A stretch of DNA of 20,380 nucleotides, taken from IMG/VR virus record IMGVR_UViG_3300030109_001402, positions 1-20,380 of that record; one strand, written 5' to 3'. Positions 1-6,768 of this stretch are shown here, piece after piece; positions within the stretch are counted from its first letter, which is position 1; every line of letters starts with the position of its first letter. Under the pieces are notes generated by a model. It was not told the origin of the DNA and ran no database searches. It worked only from the letters and a program-made list of their open reading frames with translations. This stretch comes from a virus. The translations under genes were made by a program, and so were the position numbers.

Positions 1-2
1 GC

Positions 3-2294
3 GATAAACTTTTATTATATATAAGAACAAACATTGCAACTCAAGATTTTGTAATACACGGGCCTAAATCTAGTACCTCTAGTGCACAACCAGAAATTAA
101 GGTAAGATTTACTTGTAAACCACCTATTCCTAGAATAACTGTAAACCCAGATACTAACGGCATTGATGGTCTTATTAACATTACTCCACCTTCAGATGAT
201 GCGTTTATTACTGATGGTAAATTCCATATTGCATGGAAAACTGCGGCAGATGTAGTTTATAATGAAAGCGGTCAAACTACTGCTTTTACAGATACGGGAC
301 TTACTGTTGTTAATACAAATGAGGTAGCTGGGTCGTTGTTAAGTGCGGATGGCACTAATTATTACATTGGAATGTTTACTGAAGATGGGTTATCTGTAGA
401 TGCAAATTCTGGACAAAGTAACGTTGTTTACATAAAAAGACCTGAAGCTGCTGCTGCATTAGATGATTATTCACCAGACATTGGTCAAGAAGTTACGCTT
501 ACTATTACTCCTTCTAATGGTTTGTATAGTGGAAAAGTCAAAGAGTTTAGAGTTAATTGGGACTCTGGAACAAGTGATTTAGATTCAGATTATAGTTCTT
601 ATAAATTAGAAACTGCATCAGCAAGTGCATATACTATTAAACATAAATTTCACAAGGTAGCTACATTTCAAGTTAAGGTACAAGTTGTAGACCAAGATGG
701 TTGGGCTAGTGATAAGACTGCAACAGCTACAGCAAACACTACAACAAACGAACCTTTACCTGTGGCAAACTTATCTTTGTCAAGAGAAAAAGTTACACAA
801 GCAAAGTATTTAGATAGAACTACAGTAATGACAGCAAGTCTTTCTAGGAGTAAATCAAATGCAAGTAACCGTGAAATATCACAATATTGGTTTAGATATG
901 TTCCTACTTTATCTACAACAGTATGTACTTCTGGTGCAATTAACAATGATAATTCGGCTTTTGACAATCACAGCAGTGCAGTTTCTTTTCAAGCTGTAGA
1001 TAAGACAGACGACTTTTCAGACACTTCTGTACAAATTTATGGCTTGGCTTCTTTTACTTCTGGTGGAGTTCCAATATTAGATAACCAACCTGAGTTTGAC
1101 CATTATAAATATGTTACAGAAAAGTTATTTTGTGACCCTACAAGATTAACTGATTCGGCAGCAAAAGGTAGTGAAACCGCAGAAGCTAATGTTGGAACTT
1201 CTTATTATAAATATAAAACAATTGAAATAGTAGTTGGTACAGCCATTGCTTCTGAAGATGCAGGAACATTTTTTACAAGATATATACTAAGAAAGTTTAA
1301 TGCAGACGATTCAAACAGGACTGTTATTAATCCAAGTATAAGATTAGTTGCAAAAACTGGAGACTTAAATATGGAAAATCTTTATGCATGGGGAGGTTTT
1401 GCAAGGATATTAGATAGTGGTGTTACGTTTAATGCTTCTGGAAAATACATACAAGCAGGCTCTAAAGATTGGCAAGACTACGGATTTTTTGTTGGAGACA
1501 TTGTAAAAGTAAAAGATGGCAATGGTACAAACGGTAGTTATGCTTCGCCTAAGTTCTTTAAAATTAAAGAATTTTCAGCAAGTTCAGGTTCAGGTGTAAG
1601 TGCAACTAACAACAGATTAGTTATTGAATCAGATTCTTCATTGTTAACATCACACGAAAAATCATACGTTTCTACATCTATATCAGATTCTAGTTCGGCT
1701 ACTGGTGAAATTGTATTAGATGCATCAGACGTTCCAGCTATTTCTTTTGCAGTTTACAACAATGCTGGATATGATGACACAGTAACAATACACAGCAGAG
1801 TTTGTGATAACGACGAAATATTTGATAATGCAGGCAACGAGTTCTTTCCTTTTAATGAAAGTTTAGAAGTTTCTCAATCTTTTAGAGCGGTAGTTCCTAA
1901 AACATTAGATTTAGATTCTTTGGTAGATAGTTCTGACATTGCAATATTAAGTTCTACTATAAGTCGAAGTGGAGGTATCTCAGCACAGATGCCGTTAGGT
2001 GAGCGTAAATATCCTATTGGAGTAGTTCGTACAAAAGTAGGAAATCCTAAGCTATCATTAAATTTACGTATTTTAAGTCAAACAGGTTTGTCTAATGTTA
2101 ATAATTTAATAGAAGGAGATGTGTATGATTTTGTTTTCTTAGACAGTGATAAGATAGATACGCCTTCTGCTGCATTCAAATCATATCGACTTAGAGCAGA
2201 AAGCGGAAGCCTAAGTCAAGACCCGTCTTCAGCTACACAATACTTAGCAACAATAGAGTTTTCAATAATAGGTGAAGAGTTACAGGTAGCATAA
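3..2294 (+). CDS. Large tail/baseplate structural protein with PKD-like domain (5' partial)
   Basis: The frame is open from the window's left edge, so the N-terminus lies outside; the 763 codons seen are the C-terminal part. Internal TTG/ATG codons such as 336 are not the real start because coding-like sequence precedes them. Around base 480-760 there is an Ig/PKD-like beta domain with a typical ending (residues KHKFHKVATFQVKVQVVDQDG). The rest is Ser/Thr/Asp-rich and beta-predicted, with almost no Cys, as in virion fibre or baseplate proteins. The last ~110 residues (from GGISAQMPLGERKYP) look like a compact terminal domain. It overlaps the next gene, a hub-like protein, by 1 bp (TAATG), which supports a tail assignment. 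The exact role (tail tip, fibre or receptor binding) cannot be decided from this fragment. Confidence 0.75.
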   Translation, partial: DKLLLYIRTNIATQDFVIHGPKSSTSSAQPEIKVRFTCKPPIPRITVNPDTNGIDGLINITPPSDDAFITDGKFHIAWKTAADVVYNESGQTTAFTDTGLTVVNTNEVAGSLLSADGTNYYIGMFTEDGLSVDANSGQSNVVYIKRPEAAAALDDYSPDIGQEVTLTITPSNGLYSGKVKEFRVNWDSGTSDLDSDYSSYKLETASASAYTIKHKFHKVATFQVKVQVVDQDGWASDKTATATANTTTNEPLPVANLSLSREKVTQAKYLDRTTVMTASLSRSKSNASNREISQYWFRYVPTLSTTVCTSGAINNDNSAFDNHSSAVSFQAVDKTDDFSDTSVQIYGLASFTSGGVPILDNQPEFDHYKYVTEKLFCDPTRLTDSAAKGSETAEANVGTSYYKYKTIEIVVGTAIASEDAGTFFTRYILRKFNADDSNRTVINPSIRLVAKTGDLNMENLYAWGGFARILDSGVTFNASGKYIQAGSKDWQDYGFFVGDIVKVKDGNGTNGSYASPKFFKIKEFSASSGSGVSATNNRLVIESDSSLLTSHEKSYVSTSISDSSSATGEIVLDASDVPAISFAVYNNAGYDDTVTIHSRVCDNDEIFDNAGNEFFPFNESLEVSQSFRAVVPKTLDLDSLVDSSDIAILSSTISRSGGISAQMPLGERKYPIGVVRTKVGNPKLSLNLRILSQTGLSNVNNLIEGDVYDFVFLDSDKIDTPSAAFKSYRLRAESGSLSQDPSSATQYLATIEFSIIGEELQVA

Positions 2295-3382
2295 TGCCAC
2301 TTATTCTTAATAACCAATTAGGTAACAATTTAGAAATTGAAGCTACAATAGATGGCCGAGAGTTTGTAGATTGGCTTACTATAAAATATACTGCTGAAGC
2401 AAACAAAGCTCGTTCTATATCTTTTTCGATAGCAGGGCTAGAATCATTAGAACGATGTAGGTTAGGCGGTATTGTTAGAGTAGAAATAGGTAGAGGTGGG
2501 CAAGCTCATAACTTAACGTTTGAAGGAATTATACAACAAGTCCGACCTTCGGTTTCAGTAAGTTCGGTAACTGCTGTAGATTTTATATCGCAACTAGCTA
2601 ATTCTGAAATTGTTAGATATACAGAAGAAGATGTTGTTGGTCATGATTTGTATTACTTAGCAGCAGATGCAGCAAACTACAAGTCCGTTGATACTTCACA
2701 ATTGTTAGAAGGTTCAGGTTTAATGGTAACTTCTGACCTTGCACCTAAATTAACAGGCCACATGACACGTAAAGATTTTATTGATAAATGTTTTACTTAT
2801 ATGGTAAAACCTTTTGATGACATATATCACGAAGCTTTGACTTATGTTCCTTGGCGTTATGCAATACATGAGCGTGGTTTGATGGAGTTTTACTTAGCAG
2901 ATTATGCTCACATTCGTGACCGTTCAGTTATTACACTTTCTCCTGAACATATGAATTTAGTAGGCGAAGGAGTTCAAGCTCAAATAGATACAACTCGTAT
3001 GTGTAACTCGGCAAGATTTGTAAGCAGCAATGATGAATCAGTATTTTCTACAGTCTCAGATGCTAGCAAAATTAAACAATACGGACCTCATGGTAAAGTA
3101 TTTACTTTTGATACTGACCGAAAAGATAAACTAGAAGAGTTAGCTTTAGATGAAGTGCGTCGATTTAGTGACCCTACAATTACATACACAGTAGAAATGG
3201 CTGATGGTGAGTGGATTGCTTTAGGTGATTTAGTTAGGGTGCGTATGCCTTCGTTAAAACGTGATGAGATTTTACCAGTTGTAAGATACGAAACTACTAT
3301 TTCTGAAGAAATAACTACACTGTTAACTCTAGGAGAACCAGCTCTTAGTATGGCAGAATACATAGACTTACTAAAATCATAG
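2294..3382 (+). CDS. Baseplate hub / late-control-D-like tail protein
   Basis: A 362-aa protein, start ATG fused to the previous stop (TAATG). The N-terminal ~110 residues contain a beta-rich pattern ending in FEGIIQQVRPSVSVSSVTAVDF, which matches the oligosaccharide-binding-like first domain of phage hub proteins (gpD of P2, gp27 of T4, and tail-associated proteins of siphoviruses). The C-terminal third (…VEMADGEWIALGDLVRVRMPS…) resembles the later hub domain where a 'path' of beta strands re-forms the ring. Such proteins form the trimeric or hexameric ring connecting tail tube and tail tip. Family assignment is by pattern recognition only; no catalytic motif is visible. It is the last gene before the accessory block and is followed by a promoter. 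Confidence 0.6.
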   Translation: MPLILNNQLGNNLEIEATIDGREFVDWLTIKYTAEANKARSISFSIAGLESLERCRLGGIVRVEIGRGGQAHNLTFEGIIQQVRPSVSVSSVTAVDFISQLANSEIVRYTEEDVVGHDLYYLAADAANYKSVDTSQLLEGSGLMVTSDLAPKLTGHMTRKDFIDKCFTYMVKPFDDIYHEALTYVPWRYAIHERGLMEFYLADYAHIRDRSVITLSPEHMNLVGEGVQAQIDTTRMCNSARFVSSNDESVFSTVSDASKIKQYGPHGKVFTFDTDRKDKLEELALDEVRRFSDPTITYTVEMADGEWIALGDLVRVRMPSLKRDEILPVVRYETTISEEITTLLTLGEPALSMAEYIDLLKS

Positions 3383-3386
3383 GCAT

Positions 3387-3398
3387 GGTTATATAGCC
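3387..3398 (+). promoter_or_regulatory. TATA-like promoter GGTTATATAGCC (copy 1)
   Basis: A 12-bp near-palindrome just after the tail gene, centred about 39 bp before the ATG at 3432. The same core recurs at 4453 and 5008 at very similar distance from the next start, with close variants at 7592 and 13061. A TATA box near -26 would put transcription start near 3418, followed by a good AGGAG ribosome site at 3421-3425. Promoter identity is inferred from recurrence and position. Confidence 0.65.
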
Positions 3399-3431
3399 TT
3401 ATCTTCTGGCTTGATTTGCTAGGAGTCAAAC

Positions 3432-3593
3432 ATGGATTATAAATGCGACAATTGTGACAACATAGGATTACGTCAGTTTTGCTATGAGCATAAGAAACAT
3501 CATGGTCACGGTATGGTGCATCTTGAAAAACAACATAAGAACGGGTCGTTTGCATATTGGTTATGCAATGCCTGTGCGGAGAAAGAACGATGA
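3432..3593 (+). CDS. Small zinc-ribbon protein (53 aa)
   Basis: First gene of the unit behind the 3387 promoter, with AGGAG six bases before its ATG. It has CDNC at residues 5-8 and CNAC near the C-terminus, with a His-rich middle (YEHKKHHGHGMVH), which fits a metal-binding treble-clef or zinc-ribbon fold. The spacing CDNC…GLRQFCYEHK is reminiscent of small phage zinc proteins. Its stop overlaps the next start (ATGA), implying translational coupling. Its target (DNA, RNA or protein) is unknown; a regulatory or host-takeover role is a guess. Confidence 0.6.
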   Translation: MDYKCDNCDNIGLRQFCYEHKKHHGHGMVHLEKQHKNGSFAYWLCNACAEKER

Positions 3594-3727
3594 AAGAGTT
3601 TGACAAAGTAATAGAAAAATGGGAAACGTGGATTAAAAAAATAAAAGAGGACATAAATGATAGAGACAAAAAAGACAAAGAACAACAGAATACTAAACAA
3701 AAAAGTACACGAGATAGTAAAGACTAA
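3590..3727 (+). CDS. Hypothetical charged helical protein (45 aa)
   Basis: Starts in a 4-bp ATGA overlap with the zinc protein upstream. The sequence begins MKEFDKVIEKWETWIKKIKE and is almost wholly Lys/Glu/Asp/Gln, so it is probably one amphipathic helix with a disordered tail. Its 3' half overlaps the next ORF (3657) by 71 bp in another frame, which is unusual even for this compact genome. Either this gene or its overlap partner may be the less important one. No function is recognised. Confidence 0.45.
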   Translation: MKEFDKVIEKWETWIKKIKEDINDRDKKDKEQQNTKQKSTRDSKD

Positions 3728-3806
3728 GACTAAATGCTGTGGAGAACCAGCTATAGTTCTGATACTTTGCCCTAAGTGTCACTCTACTATGAGAGTCGAG
3801 CAATGA
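3657..3806 (+). CDS. Com-like small zinc-finger protein preceding mom (49 aa)
   Basis: ATG 3657 has a GAGG ribosome site about 9 bases upstream. The N-terminal half is Lys-rich and basic. The C-terminal half carries CCG followed 11 residues later by CPKC, a probable metal site. Its TGA stop (3804-3806) is immediately followed, in the same frame, by the GTG start of the Mom-like gene. In phage Mu the small zinc-finger protein Com is encoded directly upstream of mom and activates mom translation; the position, size and Cys pattern here suggest an analogous regulator. Homology to Com cannot be shown by eye. It overlaps the 45-aa ORF at 3590. Confidence 0.55.
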   Translation: MIETKKTKNNRILNKKVHEIVKTKTKCCGEPAIVLILCPKCHSTMRVEQ

Positions 3807-4451
3807 GTGGGCTTAAAAGATAGATACGAAATAAAAACTATTAGCTGTAAATCAGCTATGGAAGTTTTAGTAAAGAATCATTACTTACATCGAAAGTGTC
3901 CATGCACTCATGCTTATGGTTTATTTGATACTAAAACATTAAATCTGTGGGCAGTTCCAGAAATGGTAGGATGTATTACTTATGGTACGCCAAGCAGTTC
4001 TCCTTTAAGAAAAGGAGTATGTGGAGAAGAAGAACAATATAATGTAATTGAATTAACTAGGTTATGGATTCAAGACGGCACTCCTAAGAATGCTGAGAGT
4101 TTCTTAATAGGAAATACAATTAAATTAATAGATAAAGAAATAATTGTTAGTTATGCTGAAATGGAACAAGGTCATTTAGGTATAGTATATCAAGCAACGA
4201 ATTGGATTTACACAGGACTAAGTGCTAAACGTACAAACTGGACAGTTGAAGGTCTTGACAAACATAGTCATACTTTAGCAGATAAATACACTTCAAAAGA
4301 AATTAGACAAAAATATGGAGATAAGTTTACATTAGAAGATAGGCCAAGAAAACATAGATACATTTATTTTAACACAAATGCTAAACGCAAAAAGAAGTTA
4401 CTTAAGAAATTAAATTATCCTATTCAACCTTACCCTAAAGCTATAGGATAA
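3807..4451 (+). CDS. mom: Mom-like DNA adenine modification protein
   Basis: A 214-aa protein matching the Mom family of phage Mu, a GNAT-like enzyme that converts adenines in viral DNA to N6-carbamoylmethyl-adenine and so shields DNA from restriction. Visible family blocks are HYLHR (25-29), GCITYGTP (55-62), ELTRLWIQD (82-90), KNAESFLIG (94-102), the strongly conserved SYAEMEQGHLGIVYQATNW (115-133) with YTG after it, and a basic RKHRYIYF (181-188). Length is close to Mu Mom (about 230 aa). The only plausible start is GTG directly abutting the TGA of the upstream zinc-finger ORF, with no strong ribosome site, which suggests coupled or activated translation. It is followed at once by a new promoter. 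The chemistry in this virus is inferred from the family. Confidence 0.85.
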   Translation: MGLKDRYEIKTISCKSAMEVLVKNHYLHRKCPCTHAYGLFDTKTLNLWAVPEMVGCITYGTPSSSPLRKGVCGEEEQYNVIELTRLWIQDGTPKNAESFLIGNTIKLIDKEIIVSYAEMEQGHLGIVYQATNWIYTGLSAKRTNWTVEGLDKHSHTLADKYTSKEIRQKYGDKFTLEDRPRKHRYIYFNTNAKRKKKLLKKLNYPIQPYPKAIG

Positions 4452-4452
4452 G

Positions 4453-4464
4453 GGTTATATAGCC
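4453..4464 (+). promoter_or_regulatory. TATA-like promoter GGTTATATAGCC (copy 2)
   Basis: Identical 12-bp core to the copy at 3387, here within GGGTTATATAGCCC, an extended near-palindrome. It lies directly after the mom stop codon and about 37 bp before ATG 4495. A start at about +26 would give a leader of only about 11 bases, consisting essentially of the GTTAGAGACAAACC segment (4481-4494), with no Shine-Dalgarno. Confidence 0.65.
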
Positions 4465-4494
4465 CTACCCTAATGACATAGTTAGAGACAAACC

Positions 4495-4668
4495 ATGACA
4501 ACTAAACAAGACATGATTGGAAAAAGAGTTAGAGCAATAGTATGTACCTATGAAGGTAGAGAAGGAATAGTTACTTCTATAGGTAATGAAAAACTAGGAG
4601 TCCATGTTACTTTGGATGGAGAAACTTGGGAAACTGATTTTATGAAAAACGAATTGGAGGTAATTTAA
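4495..4668 (+). CDS. Small KOW/SH3-like barrel protein (57 aa)
   Basis: The sequence begins MTTKQDMIGKRVRAIVCTYEG and continues with EGIVTSIGNEKLGVHVTLDGETW. The alternation of short beta strands with a Gly turn is typical of KOW/SH3-like small barrels that hold a hydrophobic core around residues 8-45. Such folds usually bind nucleic acid or act as adaptors. It is the first gene behind the 4453 promoter and has no recognisable ribosome site. Its stop is followed directly by the next ATG, and that gene's GGAGG site lies inside this gene's 3' end. Fold is inferred from pattern; function is unknown. Confidence 0.6.
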   Translation: MTTKQDMIGKRVRAIVCTYEGREGIVTSIGNEKLGVHVTLDGETWETDFMKNELEVI

Positions 4669-5001
4669 ATGGGCGACGGTTTAATGCCAATAGACTATGC
4701 AGGAAAAGACTTCGAGTATCTTAAACTTAGAGTTGGTTACAAAGGAGAGATTAGAACTAAAGAAGAAAATCCTAGAACGTTAGATGAAAGCGATGAGGAT
4801 ACTTTGAAGTTAGCAATATATTTATGTGATAAATTACCTAGAGGAGGAGCTGCACGGATAGATTCTTACGGGAATTTATTCATTAGCGGCAAAAAAGATT
4901 TGTCTTTAGACTTTGTTCCAAAGCTAAAAGCATGGGAGAATCCAATGAAGAAAAGATGGACAGAGAAAGAAACAGAAGCTTTCTTTGACAAATATACGTG
5001 A
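4669..5001 (+). CDS. Hypothetical protein (110 aa)
   Basis: Starts immediately after the previous stop, with GGAGG (4656-4660) eight bases upstream. The N-terminus (MGDGLMPIDYAGKDFEYLKL) has no signal or membrane segment. The middle is mixed alpha/beta with GGAARIDSYGNLFISGKKD, a beta-hairpin-like turn, and the end is helical and charged (RWTEKETEAFFDKYT). I do not recognise the family. It is the last gene of a two-gene unit, and another copy of the TATA-like promoter begins 6 bp after its stop. A role in early takeover of the host is a contextual guess only. Confidence 0.65.
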   Translation: MGDGLMPIDYAGKDFEYLKLRVGYKGEIRTKEENPRTLDESDEDTLKLAIYLCDKLPRGGAARIDSYGNLFISGKKDLSLDFVPKLKAWENPMKKRWTEKETEAFFDKYT

Positions 5002-5007
5002 GGGTAA

Positions 5008-5019
5008 GGTTATATAGCC
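5008..5019 (+). promoter_or_regulatory. TATA-like promoter GGTTATATAGCC (copy 3)
   Basis: Third exact copy of the 12-bp core, about 39 bp before ATG 5052. The gene behind it has AGGTGAT (5039-5045), a close match to the complement of the 16S 3' end, six bases before the start. Confidence 0.65.
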
Positions 5020-5051
5020 CTATACGGTGAGAAGTTTAAGGTGATGAGACA

Positions 5052-5285
5052 ATGCAAACAGAAACATACACAATCAACTTAGGGATTACAATCCCAGGCC
5101 ACAAACAATACGAGTCTATCAGGGCAAGTATAAGTGAGACTGCAACCTTAGAAGGTAAAGAACTTGCTGATATATCTGCGAAGAATGATGCGTGGAAGAA
5201 ACTAAGAATGTCTGCTAAGGCTAAACTGTTAGAAGTTACGGCTGATGCTAGAGAAGCTGTAGCAATGACAAGGATGGATAAATGA
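5052..5285 (+). CDS. Small phage-type alpha/beta protein (77 aa)
   Basis: First gene of the third accessory unit, with a good AGGTGAT ribosome site. It begins with a beta strand pattern (TYTINLGITIPGHKQYESIRASIS), followed by a helix rich in Ala, Lys and Glu (from KNDAWKKLRMSAKAKLLEV to the end). Strand-then-helix proteins of this size with 'YESIRVSIS'-like text are common in tailed viruses, but their role is not known to me. It shares an ATGA overlap with the next gene, so the two are probably translated together. Confidence 0.65.
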   Translation: MQTETYTINLGITIPGHKQYESIRASISETATLEGKELADISAKNDAWKKLRMSAKAKLLEVTADAREAVAMTRMDK

Positions 5286-5440
5286 ATATTGACAAAATAA
5301 TAAAAGACATAATATCTTTGACAGATAAGTTAGAGAATGCTGAAGAAAGCAATAAAGCATGGCGAGAGCTTAGCAAAGCTTTGACTTATCTTAGTGCTAA
5401 AGATACAATGTTAAAATATAAAATGGAGATTGATGACTAA
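5282..5440 (+). CDS. Hypothetical coiled-coil-like protein (52 aa)
   Basis: ATGA overlap with the gene upstream. The sequence from MNIDKIIKDIISLTDKLENA through AKDTMLKYKMEIDD has hydrophobic residues at heptad-like spacing and no Gly or Pro, so it is probably a single helix or short coiled coil. It overlaps the next start by 8 bp. No family is recognised; coupling to its neighbours suggests a small accessory function. Confidence 0.55.
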   Translation: MNIDKIIKDIISLTDKLENAEESNKAWRELSKALTYLSAKDTMLKYKMEIDD

Positions 5441-5534
5441 CGGTTTGTGGAGATGCAAAGCATGCGGTATGGTATTATCAACAATGGAAGTAGAAATGAA
5501 CGGTGGTTACTGCAAGGAGTGTTGCAATGAATGA
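5433..5534 (+). CDS. Zinc-ribbon microprotein (33 aa)
   Basis: Overlaps the previous gene by 8 bp. Almost the entire protein is one metal site: CKAC at residues 8-11 and CKECC at 27-31, separated by a short beta hairpin (GMVLSTMEVEMNGGY). This is the minimal size for a zinc ribbon. Its stop lies within the start of the next gene (ATGAATGA). Because the ORF is very short, confidence rests on the paired Cys motifs and the tight coupling on both sides. Confidence 0.55.
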   Translation: MTNGLWRCKACGMVLSTMEVEMNGGYCKECCNE

Positions 5535-5652
5535 ATTTGTAATTGCTTTTATGATTGGTGGTTTTTTCATTTCTGGTTTTTGGCTAGGAGTTAGTTGGTA
5601 TCGTAACAAAATGATACAGGAGGCATTAGATGGTAAAACTAAGTCCAGATAA
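5527..5652 (+). CDS. Single-pass membrane microprotein (41 aa)
   Basis: Begins MNEFVIAFMIGGFFISGFWL, a continuous hydrophobic stretch over residues 4-23 suited to one membrane span, followed by a basic tail (YRNKMIQEALDGKTKSR). It could be a small membrane effector or a superinfection or lysis accessory, but nothing identifies which. It overlaps the zinc microprotein upstream by 8 bp and the next gene by 23 bp; the AGGAGG ribosome site of that gene lies in its 3' part. Confidence 0.55.
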   Translation: MNEFVIAFMIGGFFISGFWLGVSWYRNKMIQEALDGKTKSR

Positions 5653-5866
5653 ATATACTAAGCATGGAAAGCTTTGGAGACATGTTGGCAGAGGTTCTGC
5701 AATTATAGAGAACTGTGAAGACTGTGGTGATAATCTTTATAATAAAAACGCTAAGTTTCCTTTTGAAGGTGGTTGGATATGCAAACACTGTAAGGTTAAA
5801 AGGGAGCATGGTGTAGTTGACCCTAAGACTTGCTTTCAAGGCTCAGTAATTACATTGGAGGACTAA
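5630..5866 (+). CDS. Zinc-ribbon protein (78 aa)
   Basis: Strong AGGAGG ribosome site 8 bases before ATG 5630. The core is CEDC at residues 29-32 and CKHC at 52-55 around a two-strand segment (NLYNKNAKFPFEGGWI), followed by a charged tail with one more Cys. This is a classical zinc-ribbon arrangement as in many archaeal and viral nucleic-acid-binding proteins. The stop shares a base with the next start (TAATG). Function beyond metal binding is not evident. Confidence 0.65.
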   Translation: MVKLSPDKYTKHGKLWRHVGRGSAIIENCEDCGDNLYNKNAKFPFEGGWICKHCKVKREHGVVDPKTCFQGSVITLED

Positions 5867-5964
5867 TGAGTATAACAGAATATGATGAAGAAGCTTGCCC
5901 AGCTTGCGGAGCTGAACTTTTAGAAATGTGTTGTTTAAGATGTGGAGAGGTTTATCATGAATAG
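5866..5964 (+). CDS. Zinc-ribbon microprotein (32 aa)
   Basis: Start overlaps the previous stop (TAATG), and GGAGG lies six bases upstream at 5857-5861. It consists of an acidic lead (MSITEYDEEA), then CPAC and CCLRC separated by only seven residues (GAELLEM), which would make a very small zinc knuckle. It overlaps the following gene by 8 bp, and the GGAGAGG site of that gene lies within this ORF. No function is recognised. Confidence 0.5.
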   Translation: MSITEYDEEACPACGAELLEMCCLRCGEVYHE

Positions 5965-6157
5965 GTCTAAAGTAAAAGATATGTGGATTGTTGTTTTAAA
6001 CGAAGTAATGATACACATACAATCTTTTGTAGATAAGAATGTTATGGAGTATGAAGATAAAGAACTAGAAGCTTTTACTACTGGACTAGGAATGGTAAGC
6101 GTTCTATGTAAACAGATGATAGAAGACATACAAGGAGATATTGTAGATGAAAACTGA
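5957..6157 (+). CDS. Hypothetical acidic helical protein (66 aa)
   Basis: The ATG at 5957, eight bases after GGAGAGG, is preferred to the upstream in-frame GTG at 5942. The protein is helical throughout (MWIVVLNEVMIHIQSFVDKN, then a long amphipathic segment) with an acidic end (DIQGDIVDEN). No Cys pairs or membrane segment are seen; the hydrophobic residues are spaced as in a helical bundle. It overlaps the next gene by 11 bp. Family is unknown. Confidence 0.6.
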   Translation: MNRSKVKDMWIVVLNEVMIHIQSFVDKNVMEYEDKELEAFTTGLGMVSVLCKQMIEDIQGDIVDEN

Positions 6158-6482
6158 TTCGTTTAAACAATTAGATAAAACACAAGATATTGTTGCGCAT
6201 TATCTTAAGAAGAATGTACAAAGTAGAGACAGTACTACCTTTCTTTACTATTTAGTTTTACAAGAGTTTTACAAAGCTACAAACAAAAAAGGTAGATTAT
6301 GCGATGAAGATAAGTTCTTGTCTGATTTGTATGATTTGTTACATTATGCTCCTTGTGATGAAACAGTACAACGTACACGTCGTAAAGTACAAAACGATTA
6401 CAAACAATACAAACCTTCTAAGAAAGTACAGGAGAAAAGACAAACTAGACAAGATGACTTTAAGGACTGGTCAATCTCATGA
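6147..6482 (+). CDS. Conserved-looking small viral protein (111 aa)
   Basis: A fully alpha-helical protein. The C-terminal part CDETVQRTRRKVQNDYKQY followed by a Lys/Arg-rich stretch resembles the end of small proteins seen in many tailed viruses, where an 'x-ES-I-x-R-x-RRK-Q' segment precedes a basic tail. I know no firm function for these; DNA binding is plausible from the basic end. It overlaps neighbours by 11 bp upstream and 4 bp downstream (ATGA), so it belongs to the same coupled string. The ORF at 6304 in another frame is a shadow of this gene. Confidence 0.6.
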   Translation: MKTDSFKQLDKTQDIVAHYLKKNVQSRDSTTFLYYLVLQEFYKATNKKGRLCDEDKFLSDLYDLLHYAPCDETVQRTRRKVQNDYKQYKPSKKVQEKRQTRQDDFKDWSIS

Positions 6483-6655
6483 AATGGACATTTAGTTGTT
6501 TCATATGCGGACATAACTGGAAAGAAATGCATCGAAAACTAAAAAGAGATGATTTTGTTTATTCAGATAATAAAGAAGGTAGACCTGTAGTTGACTGCCC
6601 TAATTGTCTTGAACAAGATATACACGCACCGATTGTAGGCAATCTTATGCACTAA
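6479..6655 (+). CDS. Zinc-ribbon protein (58 aa)
   Basis: ATGA overlap with the preceding gene. CFIC at residues 7-10 followed by GHNW, and CPNC at 40-43, enclose a charged 29-residue middle. The layout (F-S-C-x2-C-G-H-x-W…D-C-P-x-C) is a standard zinc ribbon. It is the last gene of the long accessory operon, and the structured element at 6657 begins directly after its stop. Confidence 0.6.
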   Translation: MKWTFSCFICGHNWKEMHRKLKRDDFVYSDNKEGRPVVDCPNCLEQDIHAPIVGNLMH

Positions 6656-6656
6656 C

Positions 6657-6763
6657 TAGGATAGGATAGATGTTCAATACTCTTGTTTGATTTGTCTCTA
6701 ACATACACGGCTTCAAGAAGTCACTCATCTTTGTTGACCGCAAGTTTGAGCATCTATCCCCTA
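6657..6763 (+). ncRNA. Candidate structured RNA closed by a long stem
   Basis: Segment 6664-6677 pairs with 6746-6759: nine perfect pairs (GGATAGATG with CATCTATCC), then one T-G wobble and four more pairs. A bulge and further pairs near 6679-6684/6741-6745 extend the stem inward, and TAGG (6657-6660) can pair with CCTA (6760-6763) at the base. The wobble pairs only in a + strand transcript, which favours RNA made in this direction. The ~55-base interior includes CTTCAAGAAG and GATTTGTCTCTAAC. No protein-coding frame of note crosses it and it sits between the accessory operon and a 46-aa ORF. Not a tRNA. It could instead be a mRNA element, processing signal or DNA site. Confidence 0.4.
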
Positions 6764-6768
6764 AAAGT

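Noticed and set aside
3088-3678. 196-aa minus-strand ORF
   Set aside because: Opposes the hub gene and the zinc gene; its low-complexity hydrophobic/Ser protein looks like antisense translation.
6664-6759. tRNA gene suggested by GGATAGA…TCTATCC ends
   Set aside because: No D-loop GG, no TTCRA T-loop at the proper distance and no anticodon arm; the long stem continues well past seven pairs.
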